The notes beneath the pieces are model-generated. The model was not told where the DNA came from and made no database searches. It worked only from the letters and a program-made list of their open reading frames with translations. A stretch of DNA of 64,000 bases from NCBI GenBank assembly GCA_018266255.1, contig JAFEAT010000010.1, positions 124,001 through 188,000 on the forward strand. The letters run 5' to 3'. Made by a program: the position numbers and the translations under genes. This document shows positions 17,117 to 26,915 of this stretch, one piece after another (positions within the stretch are counted from its first letter, which is position 1; every line of letters begins with the position of its first letter). The DNA is from Cyanobacteria bacterium SZAS-4 (GTDB taxonomy: Bacteria; Cyanobacteriota; Vampirovibrionia; Obscuribacterales; Obscuribacteraceae).

Positions 17117-20100
17117 ATGAAACCTGCAACCGGCAAACGTAAAGCACTTTCGCTACAGGCTGTTCAAGAAGCTAGCAGCGAACCAGTTTATAGGCGCGGT
17201 GTTCAATATTACCGCCGTAAGAAAGTGCTCAAATATGAAGAGCTTGAAGGCGGCACAAAGATTGAGGCGCTGGTAATCGGGTCCGAACCGCAGCCTTATA
17301 AGGTCGTGGCGACGATTGAAGACACAGGTGTATTCAAGGCTGAGTGCTCGTGTCCTTACTTTGAAGAAGTTTGCAAGCACTCTGTCGCAGTTTTGCTGAC
17401 AAGCATCGCCAAGGCTAACCCTGGAATTCGTTTCGATTTGAACGAAGACCGCCCGCCACGAGACGGTGGCGGCGAGCGTGGACCGAAAGCGAAAGAGCTT
17501 TTGGATGACCCGCGCGTGCCTGGAGTGCAGCGCGAAGTCGACGACTTTACGCTTGGGCTCCTGGTTTTGGAAAAGCCGTTGGCTTTGATTGTTGGCACCG
17601 TACCGGATGAGGTGCAGGGAAAAGTCAACATTCTTAAAGTGCCGCCCGAAGTTTTAAACATTCTCGAACCAGATTCACGCATGCATAAACTGGCCAAATA
17701 TTTGACCAGTCTGCCGCAGACTACAAAAGGAATGGCTGGTGGTCACCGCATTCCGCGTGGAGAAGAAGGCGTAGTCATCGGACACCTGAGCCTCTGCGCT
17801 AAGTTGGTCAATGCAGCTGACGGCAGCGAAATCACTTTTTCAACGACGCCGCTTAAGCCGCGCATCGTTCTTTCAGAAACTGAAAGCGGTGAATTGCTCT
17901 TGCGCATCGAAGCGCTAGATGACAGCGGAGAGCCTGTTACGCATCCTGTGTTTTTCTTTGGCACGTCCTGCTGGGTATTGTCTCAGAACGTTTTGTACAA
18001 CATCGATGTCAGCGCTCTGCACAAACTTTTCCCGTTCTTCGATGCTCACGGTCAGATGACTGTGAAATTGGAAGTGGTGCCAAAATTCCTTGCCGTAGAT
18101 TTGCCGATCTTCTTGAAGCGGCTTAACGTCAGGCTCGACGAAGCATCAGCGCCATTCCCTATCTCGATTGTCGAGCCACCGCGAGTGGTGATCAAGGTGT
18201 CTGAACGTAAGGCTCCTTCTACTCAACCGGGTGGAACCACCACTATCACGTTGGAAGTCTGTCTTGGCTTCGGCTATGGCAATCTGGTCATGCCGTCTAG
18301 AGATGAAACCAGTGCTGTCGAAGCAGAGCAATACACTCGCACCATATCTGATACCGGGCAGAGCGTCTGGGTCAAACGACTCTGGGAGCAAGAAAGTCAG
18401 GTGCGCAGATTCCTGTCGAACCTGCAACCACAGCGCACCATCGCAGACAGATTCTTCTTCGTAGAAGAGCCTGCGCTGGACGTTCTATATCATTTGCAAT
18501 CCGAACAGTATGCCGACTGGGATATCAGCGGTCTGGACACGTTGAAGCATTATCTGGTCAACAAAGATCCACTCCGATTGGAAGCGAAACTTTCGCTCAA
18601 GAAAGATTCGTTCAAGTTTGATTTCGATTTGCAGACTTTCGCCGGTAAAGAAGAGGTGCCGTTCGGACTCGTGATCGAGTCGCTTTTCCGCAACCGCAAT
18701 TTCCTTAAAATGTCCGACAACAAAAACGTCAAACTTCCGAGCGCGACGTTGCTCAGTTTGATGAAGTCGATCGGACAGAGTAAAGATGCATCTCGTCCTT
18801 TGTATCAGGCGCTGCAGATCTCGCACGCGCTGGAGACGCACGATATAGGTATCGACGCAGACAAAGGCTTCCAGGAATTTATTTATCGCATCCACAACTT
18901 CAAAGAGTTGGAGCCAGTCAAGCTCAATCCAGACTTTAAGGGCGAGCTGCGCGACTATCAAAAAGAAGGAACCAACTGGCTTTCGTTCTTGAGAGAGTAC
19001 GGGCTGGCCGGAATTCTTGCAGACGATATGGGTTTGGGAAAAACCATTCAGACTCTGGCCTTGTTGCTCACTCATCACAAGAAAGGCAAGCGTCCACCAT
19101 CTCTGGTTGTCGCGCCAACATCCGTTGTCTACAACTGGCTTAGTGAAGCCGAGAAGTTCGCTCCAACCTTGAACACAGCGTTGTTCCTCGGTCGAGACAG
19201 AGGTGAATTGCTCAAGACTCTGGAGAAAGAAAATTCCAAGAAGCCTGATGTTATCTTCACCACATACGGTATCATTCGTCGGGATTACGAAACCCTCAAG
19301 AATATTCAATTCGAGTTCTTGATTCTCGACGAAGCTCAGAACATCAAAAATCCAGAATCGGTTGGAGCCATCGCTGCTAAAGCGCTGAAGTCATTCCACC
19401 GTCTGGCTTTGTCTGGTACTCCAGTAGAAAACCGTTTGAAAGAATTGTGGTCGCTTTTCGATTTCCTTATGCCGGAATTCCTCAGCACCTACAAAGATTT
19501 CAACGAAGTTTACGAGCGTCCGATCGAAGCGGGCATCGAAGGGGCTGGACACAAACTGCGTAAGACTGTTCATCCGTTTATTTTGCGCCGCTTGAAGAGC
19601 CAGGTTGAGACTGAGTTGCCGGAACGTACCGACATTATCAATCTCTGCGAATTGGAAGACGATCAACGTTCGCTGTATCTCGATGTGCTCGACGAATGTC
19701 GTCAAAAAGTATTCAGCGAAATTGCCAGCCGTGGCATCAAACGGTCTTCGATATCAGTGCTCGCAGCGTTGTTGCGTTTGCGACAGGTATGCTGCGACCC
19801 TCGCTTGCTTAAGGATCATCAAGGGCCTGTTCCTGGTTCAGCAAAACTCAATTCGCTTGTGCACATGATCTCCGAAGTCGTGGATGAGGGACACAAGATC
19901 CTCATCTTCAGTCAATTCGTTGGCATGCTCACATTGATTCGAGCCGAGTTAGAGAAAGCTGGTTACACCTACGAGTACTTGGATGGTCAGACACCTGCGC
20001 AAGACAGACTTGAGCGTGTGAATCGATTCAACGCTGACCCCAAAATCCCAATCTTCTTAATCAGCTTGAAGGCTGGTGGCACAGGATTGAACTTAACTGG

Positions 20101-20353
20101 TGCAGATTACGTCATTCACTATGACCCCTGGTGGAACCCAGCAGTAGAAAACCAAGCCACAGACCGGGCTCACAGAATTGGTCAGACTCGCCACGTATTC
20201 AACTACAAGTTGATCACACGCGGCACAGTCGAAGAGAAGATTCTTGCATTGCAGCGCAAGAAAAAGGAGTTGGCAGACTTGATCATCGGCGGGGATGATA
20301 GTGTCGCAAAAGAACTCACTAAAGAAGACTTAGAGTTCCTCTTCTCGTTCTAG
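17117..20353 (+). CDS. SNF2-family DEAD/DEAH helicase with N-terminal SWIM zinc finger
   Basis: This is a Swi2/Snf2 ATPase of 1078 residues, a DNA translocase expected to remodel protein-DNA or polymerase complexes. The SWIM motif is C77-X-C79...C86-X-H88 (ECSCPYFEEVCKH). The ATPase core has DDMGLGKT (about 636-643), DEAQ (about 738) and LSGTPVEN. The C-terminal helicase half has GGTGLNLTGADYV and RAHRIGQTR (about 985-1020). A large family-specific middle region separates SWIM from the core. The ATG at 17117 follows TAGGAGCCT. The SWIM-SNF2 fusion is known in many bacteria, but substrates are poorly defined. Confidence 0.9.
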   Translation: MKPATGKRKALSLQAVQEASSEPVYRRGVQYYRRKKVLKYEELEGGTKIEALVIGSEPQPYKVVATIEDTGVFKAECSCPYFEEVCKHSVAVLLTSIAKANPGIRFDLNEDRPPRDGGGERGPKAKELLDDPRVPGVQREVDDFTLGLLVLEKPLALIVGTVPDEVQGKVNILKVPPEVLNILEPDSRMHKLAKYLTSLPQTTKGMAGGHRIPRGEEGVVIGHLSLCAKLVNAADGSEITFSTTPLKPRIVLSETESGELLLRIEALDDSGEPVTHPVFFFGTSCWVLSQNVLYNIDVSALHKLFPFFDAHGQMTVKLEVVPKFLAVDLPIFLKRLNVRLDEASAPFPISIVEPPRVVIKVSERKAPSTQPGGTTTITLEVCLGFGYGNLVMPSRDETSAVEAEQYTRTISDTGQSVWVKRLWEQESQVRRFLSNLQPQRTIADRFFFVEEPALDVLYHLQSEQYADWDISGLDTLKHYLVNKDPLRLEAKLSLKKDSFKFDFDLQTFAGKEEVPFGLVIESLFRNRNFLKMSDNKNVKLPSATLLSLMKSIGQSKDASRPLYQALQISHALETHDIGIDADKGFQEFIYRIHNFKELEPVKLNPDFKGELRDYQKEGTNWLSFLREYGLAGILADDMGLGKTIQTLALLLTHHKKGKRPPSLVVAPTSVVYNWLSEAEKFAPTLNTALFLGRDRGELLKTLEKENSKKPDVIFTTYGIIRRDYETLKNIQFEFLILDEAQNIKNPESVGAIAAKALKSFHRLALSGTPVENRLKELWSLFDFLMPEFLSTYKDFNEVYERPIEAGIEGAGHKLRKTVHPFILRRLKSQVETELPERTDIINLCELEDDQRSLYLDVLDECRQKVFSEIASRGIKRSSISVLAALLRLRQVCCDPRLLKDHQGPVPGSAKLNSLVHMISEVVDEGHKILIFSQFVGMLTLIRAELEKAGYTYEYLDGQTPAQDRLERVNRFNADPKIPIFLISLKAGGTGLNLTGADYVIHYDPWWNPAVENQATDRAHRIGQTRHVFNYKLITRGTVEEKILALQRKKKELADLIIGGDDSVAKELTKEDLEFLFSF

Positions 20354-20444
20354 AACACAGCGATTATCCGCTGAGCAAGTCGCAAAATTTTTCATTGGAT
20401 ATCACCGCGCGTGGTGGTAATTGATCTTCATGTGAGGCCATCCT

Positions 20445-20717
20445 ATGCCAGCAAATCAAAGTATTCAGACGTACAAAACTTACGTTGAGATGATGGTGCG
20501 TTATCGCATCTGGTCAATTTGTGCTGTCATCGTTCTTTGCTCTGTAATCTGGTTTTCGCAAGCAGAGAGCAGCAACCGACTGAAAATTGTCTCGGCGATT
20601 GGGGTGCTCTTCGCAATAGGTTGGGCAGGCACTTTTGTCGCGGTGCCGTTGCTGAACAGGTCCATTGGGCAGATGGAAGAAGCAGATAAAAAGAAGGGCA
20701 TCAAGAAGAATTGGTAG
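20445..20717 (+). CDS. Small membrane protein, two predicted helices
   Basis: The 90-residue protein has helices at about 22-40 (IWSICAVIVLCSVIWF) and 50-70 (IVSAIGVLFAIGWAGTFVAV) and a basic C-terminus (DKKKGIKKNW). The ATG at 20445 has a GAGG ribosome binding site 7 nt upstream. It is 91 nt after the SNF2 helicase on the same strand, so it may be co-transcribed. No family is recognised. Confidence 0.65.
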   Translation: MPANQSIQTYKTYVEMMVRYRIWSICAVIVLCSVIWFSQAESSNRLKIVSAIGVLFAIGWAGTFVAVPLLNRSIGQMEEADKKKGIKKNW

Positions 20718-20718
20718 T

Positions 20719-21504
20719 CTAGTCTGTGCCGATCTCGACTTTGGTGAACAGATCGTAGACTCGAGCGCTTCCATTCCCGGCTCGTTTTTTGGCATCTGGT
20801 GCAAGCGTCTCTAGTTTTTCTTTCATATCAATCTGATCCATCGCCAGTCCGCGATTTCTAACGGCTTCTTCACACTGGGGCTGTAGCTCTAAAGTCTGGT
20901 TGTAGTCTGCAATGGCCTTTTCGTGCTGACCTGTCTTGTGATACGCCAGTGCTCGGCTAAAGTAAACGGTGGCGTCTTTTGCGTTGAGCCTCAAGGCCTC
21001 CGTGAAGTCTTCAATGGTTTTGTCGTACTGCTCCAGTTCGTCATATGCAACGGCACGGCAGATGAAGTTCACCGGATCCTTGGGGTCGAGGTCAATCGCT
21101 TTGCTCAAATCTGAGATCGCTGATGTGTACTCTTGCAGGTCGCATAACGCTGAAGCTCGCTCAGAATAAGCGATCGCGAGAGTAGGGTTCAATGCGATTG
21201 CTCTGGTGCAGTCTTCAATTACATCATTGGGGCGGTTAGTTTCGGCGAAAATCAATGCTCGGTGAATGTAGCACCACGGATCGGACGCGTCGAGCGTGAC
21301 CGCATCGTTGCAGTCAGAAATAGCTTGTTTAACATTGCCCAGAAGGTTGTGCGTGAAGGCTCGTTGATACAAAACCTTGGGAATGTTCGGCGATAGAGTG
21401 AGCGAATAATCGAAATGTTTAAGCGCTTCTTCCGGCTGACGCAGTTTGAGGCAGAGCAAGCCTGAAGAATAGGCGCTAACAGCTTCAGCGACGGACTCTG
21501 TCAT
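20719..21504 (-). CDS. Tetratricopeptide repeat protein
   Basis: The 261 residues contain at least six TPR units (AYSSGLLCLKLRQPEEALKH, AIAYSERASALCDLQEYTSA and similar), which build a solenoid for protein-protein contacts. No signal peptide or membrane helix is seen, so it is probably cytoplasmic. The ATG at 21504 has GGAGG 4 nt upstream. It converges with the small membrane protein gene, and the stops are only 1 nt apart. The partner is unknown. Confidence 0.88.
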   Translation of the reverse strand: MTESVAEAVSAYSSGLLCLKLRQPEEALKHFDYSLTLSPNIPKVLYQRAFTHNLLGNVKQAISDCNDAVTLDASDPWCYIHRALIFAETNRPNDVIEDCTRAIALNPTLAIAYSERASALCDLQEYTSAISDLSKAIDLDPKDPVNFICRAVAYDELEQYDKTIEDFTEALRLNAKDATVYFSRALAYHKTGQHEKAIADYNQTLELQPQCEEAVRNRGLAMDQIDMKEKLETLAPDAKKRAGNGSARVYDLFTKVEIGTD

Positions 21505-21622
21505 ATTTCCTCCAACCCTCTCCTACTGACACCCGATGTATCGATTCCATCATGCCCAGTCTATCGATTGATCACGCTCAATCTCAATCTATTCTAGCGC
21601 AACTCGTAATGTAGACTATGGG

Positions 21623-23680
21623 TTACTGTCTGAGTATTCGATAGAGTTCCTGCGCAAATTGCGCGCGAGTAACCAGGTGCATGTCATCTCCCTGGATATG
21701 CTTGGACATACGCTTGCCAGTTTCGCATAAATCAGCCAGAAATGCCTTCGATACCGGGGTGTTTGCTTCACTTCTTTTGAGTTTTTCATTGGGAATTATT
21801 TTGCCAATTGCCAGGCACGCTTCTTCTTCGGTGATTGGTTCGTCTGGTCGAAAGTTCAGTTCTTCCACGCTGGCTTGAAAGATTTTCGTGGCGGCGACGA
21901 ATTGAATGGCGGCAAAGTTTTCGTGGTCGGTTGCGACATCGTCGAACCAGTAGATGGGCGACCCGTGTTCGACTAACTCCATTTGCAATTTTCTCAGTCG
22001 TTTGTAGTCTTTAAGATAGTCTTTCGCTTCGCGACCGTCTCTGCACATGTGAGCAGCCAGAGCACCCTGCGCTTCGCCTATTGCCCACTCGATTGGGTGC
22101 AGTCTGTATGCGCCGTTTGTGATGTGGGTGACACCAAGATTTTTGCACGCAGGTAGTAAATTGGTGGCGTCGCTTGGGATCAGTGAGGATAGCGAAATTT
22201 GAAATGGGGAAGTTTGTTGAGCTGCACCAGGTACTTCCTGATGGCCGTGGATGTCGACGGGATAAAGTCCGATGCCTACTGTGTCTTCGAAAGCAGTGGA
22301 GCGCGGCAGGTCGTTCGAGCTGGCAACAATGTTTTGTTCGATTATTTGTTGGATTGGTTTGATTCTGCGCGATTCTCGAATGTACGGAAATTTCGATAAG
22401 CCGTCATCTGTTGCAAGTACATCTTTGCGCAACATCAGTTCTGGATATCCTTTGCCGCCATCGTCTCTGTCTGCCTCGGTTTGCAGCCAGTAGAGAAATC
22501 CCAGGCTGAGATATTTTGCTCGCGCCAAACGCTCCGATTGTACGAGCGCAGTCTTGTCGATGATGTTCTCTCCACGTAAATCGTTGCTATCCCAGTTGAT
22601 CATCGAGACATCCACTGGATAATTGGAATCATTGAAAAAATCTTTGTCGATCAATCTCCTGTACGTCCAAAAGGGCAACAGTTCTGACTCTGTGCCGTCT
22701 TCATTTTTGCGGAAAGCAGATTCGAACATTTTCCAGCCTTGTAGTGAAAACTTTCCTTTGCCATTGAATTCGTCGTAAAACTTCGGTTTGTCGATCACAT
22801 GGTGCTCACCAGGTCGGTATTCGATTACGAATGGAAATACGTAGTCCTGAACATTCTCAACATCGCCTTGTTCGGGCGCATGCGGCTCGGTAGTGCTGCT
22901 GGCAGAATCTGAACCGCTACTATATTCCATTTGGCAAAGTGGCAAGAGGTCACCAAGTTCGGTGGCGTCTACAAAAACTTTTGCTTCAAATTCGATCAGT
23001 TCGCTGCTGTCTAAATTAATCATTCCGACCGAAGACAATGTCTTTCTGCCGTTTTTATCACTCTGGCAAGTCGCATAAACTGGCTTGTAACGCAGGTATG
23101 TGGCAAGCTTCCCGCTGGACTCAGCTGGCTCTAGTCTTTTCTTGAGCACGTCCAAACAAACTTTTGGCTCGAATGCCAGTCGACTCACCCAGCAATTTCC
23201 TGGATCTAAATATTTTTTCGATGCACCGGTGGCTGAAAGCTTTCTGCTGTTCGTGTAAAAATGTCTGATATCTCGTCGTACGTCCTGATAGCTTCTGCAG
23301 GCGCCACTAGTCTCGACAAGATAGTTCTCATCCAAGGCAGAAACGCCTTGCGCGGTCATTTGTCCGCCAATCCAATCTGTCTCTTCCGTCATGCAAACTT
23401 TGATCGAACCGTGCTGAGATTTAGTTGCTGAGAGTGCCGCTGCGACACCACCAGTGCCACCACCTACAATTAAGATGTCGCACTTCACGATCTGAGTTGG
23501 TTTTGAGGCCGGCACTTTGCGTATTGAATCGGCCGGACGCTCCGCGTTAATTCCCTGAACGTCGACAACTTCAGTCAGATTAGATTGGGCTCGGTTGTGT
23601 TGAGCTGCCATGGCGGACTCCTGTGAACAAAAAAGAAAAGGTGATACTGCTAAGGCTAGTAAAATTGAACGCCGAATCAT
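21623..23680 (-). CDS. Secreted FAD-dependent oxidoreductase
   Basis: A 685-residue protein starts at ATG 23680 with signal peptide MIRRSILLALAVSPFLF...AMA. The frame is open upstream to 23806, but that extension is not signal-like. The dinucleotide-binding motif DILIVGGGTGGVAAALSA starts the FAD_oxidored-type domain. CMTEETDWIGGQMTAQGV and a C-terminal ACKNLGVTHITNGAYRLHP match secreted members of this family. The last ~100 residues (FRPDEPITEEEACLAIGKII) resemble an S-layer-homology or PDZ-adjacent segment. The substrate is unknown. Homologues often sit in polysaccharide or secondary metabolism, but neighbours do not show that here. Confidence 0.85.
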   Translation of the reverse strand: MIRRSILLALAVSPFLFCSQESAMAAQHNRAQSNLTEVVDVQGINAERPADSIRKVPASKPTQIVKCDILIVGGGTGGVAAALSATKSQHGSIKVCMTEETDWIGGQMTAQGVSALDENYLVETSGACRSYQDVRRDIRHFYTNSRKLSATGASKKYLDPGNCWVSRLAFEPKVCLDVLKKRLEPAESSGKLATYLRYKPVYATCQSDKNGRKTLSSVGMINLDSSELIEFEAKVFVDATELGDLLPLCQMEYSSGSDSASSTTEPHAPEQGDVENVQDYVFPFVIEYRPGEHHVIDKPKFYDEFNGKGKFSLQGWKMFESAFRKNEDGTESELLPFWTYRRLIDKDFFNDSNYPVDVSMINWDSNDLRGENIIDKTALVQSERLARAKYLSLGFLYWLQTEADRDDGGKGYPELMLRKDVLATDDGLSKFPYIRESRRIKPIQQIIEQNIVASSNDLPRSTAFEDTVGIGLYPVDIHGHQEVPGAAQQTSPFQISLSSLIPSDATNLLPACKNLGVTHITNGAYRLHPIEWAIGEAQGALAAHMCRDGREAKDYLKDYKRLRKLQMELVEHGSPIYWFDDVATDHENFAAIQFVAATKIFQASVEELNFRPDEPITEEEACLAIGKIIPNEKLKRSEANTPVSKAFLADLCETGKRMSKHIQGDDMHLVTRAQFAQELYRILRQ

Positions 23681-23824
23681 TAGATACCGAGTGCATGATT
23701 GCTGGGCTCGTTCAGTCCGGGCGTCATTTTTTTCCTCCTGACAGCGGCAAAAATTTATTGAGTAGTTTAGCGATATTGAGAGCCGTTTGCCCGCTACAAT
23801 GCACATGTTGATTTAAGGGTAACA

Positions 23825-24409
23825 ATGTCGATGAATAAACTTAGTACTGATATCAAGAATCGCGCTGCGAACATCAAACTGGTTTTGATGGATGTAGATG
23901 GGGTCTTTACCGACGGAACTCTCTACTATTTCCCCGGTCCGGATGGGAAAATGGTTGAGTTCAAGGGATTCAATACTCAGGATGGTCTGGGTTTCCATCT
24001 TCTCAATGAAGCTGGCATCAAAACAGGACTGATTAGCGGCAGAGATTCGCCCGCTGTTGTTGAACGCGCCAAAATCCTTAAAATTCAATACGTTTATCAA
24101 GGGCATCTCGAAAAAGAAGCTTCGTACAACGAAATTCTCAAAGATGCGAAATTGAAAGATGAGCAAGTCGCGTTCATTGGTGATGACTTTACCGATGCAC
24201 CGCTGATGGTGCGCTGTGGACTTTCCATCGCCGTGGCAAATGCTCGTCAAGAATTACGGGCAATGGCGAATTTCACCACTGAAGCTCCAGGCGGCGATGG
24301 CGCCATTCGCGAGGTTGTGGAGTTGATCCTCAAGTCGCAAAACTTGTGGCAAGGCGTGCTGGAAAAATACAAGCTGAGCGAGACGAAGAAAAAATCGATT
24401 GGGCTCTAG
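23825..24409 (+). CDS. kdsC: KdsC-type HAD phosphatase (Kdo-8-phosphate phosphatase)
   Basis: This enzyme is predicted to remove phosphate from 3-deoxy-D-manno-octulosonate 8-phosphate in lipopolysaccharide core synthesis. The HAD motif DVDGVFTDG (23-31) carries nucleophile D23 and acid D25. ISGRDSPAV and FIGDDFTDAPLM complete the C0-type HAD pattern. The length of 194 residues fits. It ends 4 nt inside the convergent lipoprotein gene. Kdo genes kdsA/kdsB are not in the window, so the substrate is by family. N-acylneuraminate phosphatase is the alternative. Confidence 0.88.
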   Translation: MSMNKLSTDIKNRAANIKLVLMDVDGVFTDGTLYYFPGPDGKMVEFKGFNTQDGLGFHLLNEAGIKTGLISGRDSPAVVERAKILKIQYVYQGHLEKEASYNEILKDAKLKDEQVAFIGDDFTDAPLMVRCGLSIAVANARQELRAMANFTTEAPGGDGAIREVVELILKSQNLWQGVLEKYKLSETKKKSIGL

Positions 24410-25113
24410 TAGAGTGTGATCCGTTTTTCTTCGAGGTTGCGCACCTCGTAGCCAGGCGGTACTTTGAAGGTATCGTCTGGCATCGCCAAATCGCTGTACT
24501 TTGATGTTTGCATGAGCCAGTGATATGGGTGGTGATTGTCAGCCCTTTGTTCTGCATACATGAGATAGCCGAATTGTTTGTCGAACCAGTAAATTTCATC
24601 GCGCACTTTCCAGCCTTCGCAGTGCAGACCTTTTATGTCTCTGTCGCCGATAGGGATTTTTGTTTTGGCGGCAGGTGAAAGGTAAAACAGATCTACGTCC
24701 AATTCCCACGGCTCGTTGTTTTTAAGTGTCGTCCAGTTTGCCATGCGTTTTTCATTGTTAAACGAGTACGACTTTCCCTGCAAGAAGTCGTCGAGACGAA
24801 CGACGTGGGCGGTTTCGTCGGCGAACGCAACGTATCCGTGACCGTCTGAGGACATTACGCATTGCCTTGGCGTTGCCTCTATGCCCTGCTCGTTCTTGCC
24901 TTGCCATAGTGCGTAGGTCAAGGTATATGCCTTCTTTGGATAGGTCAGAGGTTTGGGTAGCTGTTTTGTTGAACAACCCGTAAGAGTAACTGCCGTCAAG
25001 GTAACTGTCACCAGCACGATTAGCCAGACACTCGGGAATGCTAGACGGGCGCTCGGAAGGATAACGCGATTAGAAAACGTCTTATTTTGTGTGCAGTAAA
25101 ACTGGTCGATCAT
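24406..25113 (-). CDS. Predicted lipoprotein
   Basis: The 235-residue protein has an unusually long N-terminal region before the hydrophobic core (VWLIVLVTVTLTAVTLTGC) and ends it with a lipobox LTGC, followed by STKQLPKP. The mature part has Trp-rich strands (LTYALWQGKNEQ, WELDVDLFYLSP, GWKVRDEIYWFD) and may be a beta-rich outer-membrane-associated protein. No family is recognised. It overlaps kdsC by 4 nt in convergent orientation. Confidence 0.75.
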   Translation of the reverse strand: MIDQFYCTQNKTFSNRVILPSARLAFPSVWLIVLVTVTLTAVTLTGCSTKQLPKPLTYPKKAYTLTYALWQGKNEQGIEATPRQCVMSSDGHGYVAFADETAHVVRLDDFLQGKSYSFNNEKRMANWTTLKNNEPWELDVDLFYLSPAAKTKIPIGDRDIKGLHCEGWKVRDEIYWFDKQFGYLMYAEQRADNHHPYHWLMQTSKYSDLAMPDDTFKVPPGYEVRNLEEKRITLY

Positions 25114-25235
25114 TAAGCTAGCTCTGATTTCCCGGCGATTTAATCTGCATTTCGTATTTTCACCACTGAAGACCGTAGCAAACTTCTCTAGTATGTAACT
25201 CTCAGCGTACCCGAATCAACTTGGAAGTGTTTGCC

Positions 25236-26120
25236 GTGAACCCCGGTCAAGCAGCAGAGATAGCGACAGCCGTCGCCACTAAGATTGCGCCAGAATCTAC
25301 GGCAGCGATGCGTTCGCTGGTGAGCAAGATGCTGGGTCACAATGTCGGCGCAGACGTGGCGGAAACTGTTGGCAGTCAGCTGCCAGGTGAGTTGTCTGTT
25401 GCTTTCCGCAAAGAGTGGCTCGAGCAAACGGCCAAGATGTATGGCACTGAGGGCAAAGTAGCAGGGCAGGCGAATGCAGCGGTTGATGCGTTGCCCACCT
25501 TCGAAGTATTTGAGCGCTCACCGATGCTCGACGCCGTAAGCCAGACTACGTCTACAGGACGCGGTATCGGTTTGTACCAGGATATGCTCAGCATGAAACC
25601 GTCTGATTTCAGTGGCAAAATTTTGGACGTTGGTTCAGGATCGTGGCAGCAACTCGCATATGATGCAAGACGCGCAGGCATGAACGTTTCCGTCACCTCA
25701 GTCGATCCAAGATTTGGCCTGCCGCTTGTTCGTGATTTGGCTGATGCTGGTCAGAACGTGACCCAGCGCTTGATTGGAAGACTCTATCCTGAGCAAGGTA
25801 CTATCGCTGCGACTGCTGATAAATTGCCCTTCGCCGACAATACTTTCGATAAGACCGTGGCGATGTTCTCTACATCACGCTACAGAACCGGTATGAAGCA
25901 GATTTTCGACGACTTGTCCGAGATGCATCGTGTCACCAAACCTGGTGGCGAAGTTCGCATCTATCCAATCTGGGAAGAGCATGTCGACCGTTTCAGAACC
26001 GCCTCCAGAGCCCTCAATTTTAGGTCTAGCTTCAAACCTGACATACCTACGCTCCGCCCAGACTTTGAGGCTGGACGACCTGCTGGCGTCATCGACGAAA
26101 TGATGACTCTGCACAAATAG
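25236..26120 (+). CDS. SAM-dependent methyltransferase-like protein
   Basis: The C-terminal two thirds carry a class I methyltransferase pattern: KILDVGSGSWQQLAYDARRA (motif I), an acidic strand end SVDPRFGL, DKLPFADNTFDKTVAMFS (motif IV/post-I) and MHRVTKPGGEVRIYP (motif VI). The N-terminal ~110 residues are Ala-rich and family-specific. GTG at 25236 with GGAAG 9 nt upstream is the preferred start. A TTG at 25221 is in frame. The substrate is unknown. Confidence 0.82.
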   Translation: MNPGQAAEIATAVATKIAPESTAAMRSLVSKMLGHNVGADVAETVGSQLPGELSVAFRKEWLEQTAKMYGTEGKVAGQANAAVDALPTFEVFERSPMLDAVSQTTSTGRGIGLYQDMLSMKPSDFSGKILDVGSGSWQQLAYDARRAGMNVSVTSVDPRFGLPLVRDLADAGQNVTQRLIGRLYPEQGTIAATADKLPFADNTFDKTVAMFSTSRYRTGMKQIFDDLSEMHRVTKPGGEVRIYPIWEEHVDRFRTASRALNFRSSFKPDIPTLRPDFEAGRPAGVIDEMMTLHK

Positions 26121-26122
26121 AA

Positions 26123-26857
26123 TCAGATACTGAGCAAATATTCTCTGTACACTTCTGGATCGATTGCTTTCAGCTCGTCCACAAGCATACGCTGCATTTT
26201 TACCTCAGAAGCAATGCCGCCGCGAGTAATAGTGATGCTGACCTCAGTGTTTGGTGGTCCAGCGATCATCTGAAAAATCTCTTCTTTCGAAAGACCTTCG
26301 GTGCTAACACCATTCACCGCTGAGATTATGTCTCTGTCCTTGAGCCCGGCTTGATAAGCGGGCGTACTCGGGAAGACTCTCCGGATGGTCGGAGGACGTC
26401 CAGTTTCCATTACGAATTTTAGTCCAACGATTCCGATGTGTGCGTTTGGGTGGCCATATGTGTTCGTACTTAAGTTCGCCTTCGGTTTCGTACTTTGTTT
26501 CGTATTTGCTTTCGTGTTTGCGTTGGATGCCAATTTTTGAGACCAAAGCGAGACGGCAGAGCGCGCCACTTTCGCAGCCTCTGTCTTCGGATATCTTCGC
26601 TGGATCGACTTGCAGACATTGATAGCAGCGGCAGTTTTTCCCAGTCCCAGTAGTGCAAGAGAATAGAAATAAGCGGAATTCGGATTTTGCCAATTTGCTC
26701 TCTCATCTGCTTCGAAAGCTTTGCAAATTTCGCTGTAGCTTTTTGCTTTATAAAGACTGCTGAAGTCCGTCGATTCTTTTGCAGCGACGGAGGAGCTGAT
26801 GACTGCCGACATAACAGCCGAGGCGATGAGCTTTATCCTAAGTTTTTGCTTGTTCAT
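26123..26857 (-). CDS. Secreted TPR-PDZ protein
   Basis: The protein has 244 residues, with a signal peptide (IKLIASAVMSAVISSSVAAK) followed by a TPR-like helical region (NSAYFYSLALLGLGKTAAAI), a Thr/Lys-rich spacer, and a PDZ domain (PAYQAGLKDRDIISAVNGVS, then EEIFQMIAGPPNTEVSITI). There is no protease domain. It may bind peptide termini in the periplasm. Its stop lies 2 nt from the end of the methyltransferase gene (convergent). Confidence 0.85.
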   Translation of the reverse strand: MNKQKLRIKLIASAVMSAVISSSVAAKESTDFSSLYKAKSYSEICKAFEADERANWQNPNSAYFYSLALLGLGKTAAAINVCKSIQRRYPKTEAAKVARSAVSLWSQKLASNANTKANTKQSTKPKANLSTNTYGHPNAHIGIVGLKFVMETGRPPTIRRVFPSTPAYQAGLKDRDIISAVNGVSTEGLSKEEIFQMIAGPPNTEVSITITRGGIASEVKMQRMLVDELKAIDPEVYREYLLSI

Positions 26858-26915
26858 TAAAGAGCTGCGTTGGTTAGAGCTTGCACAACAATAGTGTAAC
26901 TCAGTCGTTAGTGGC

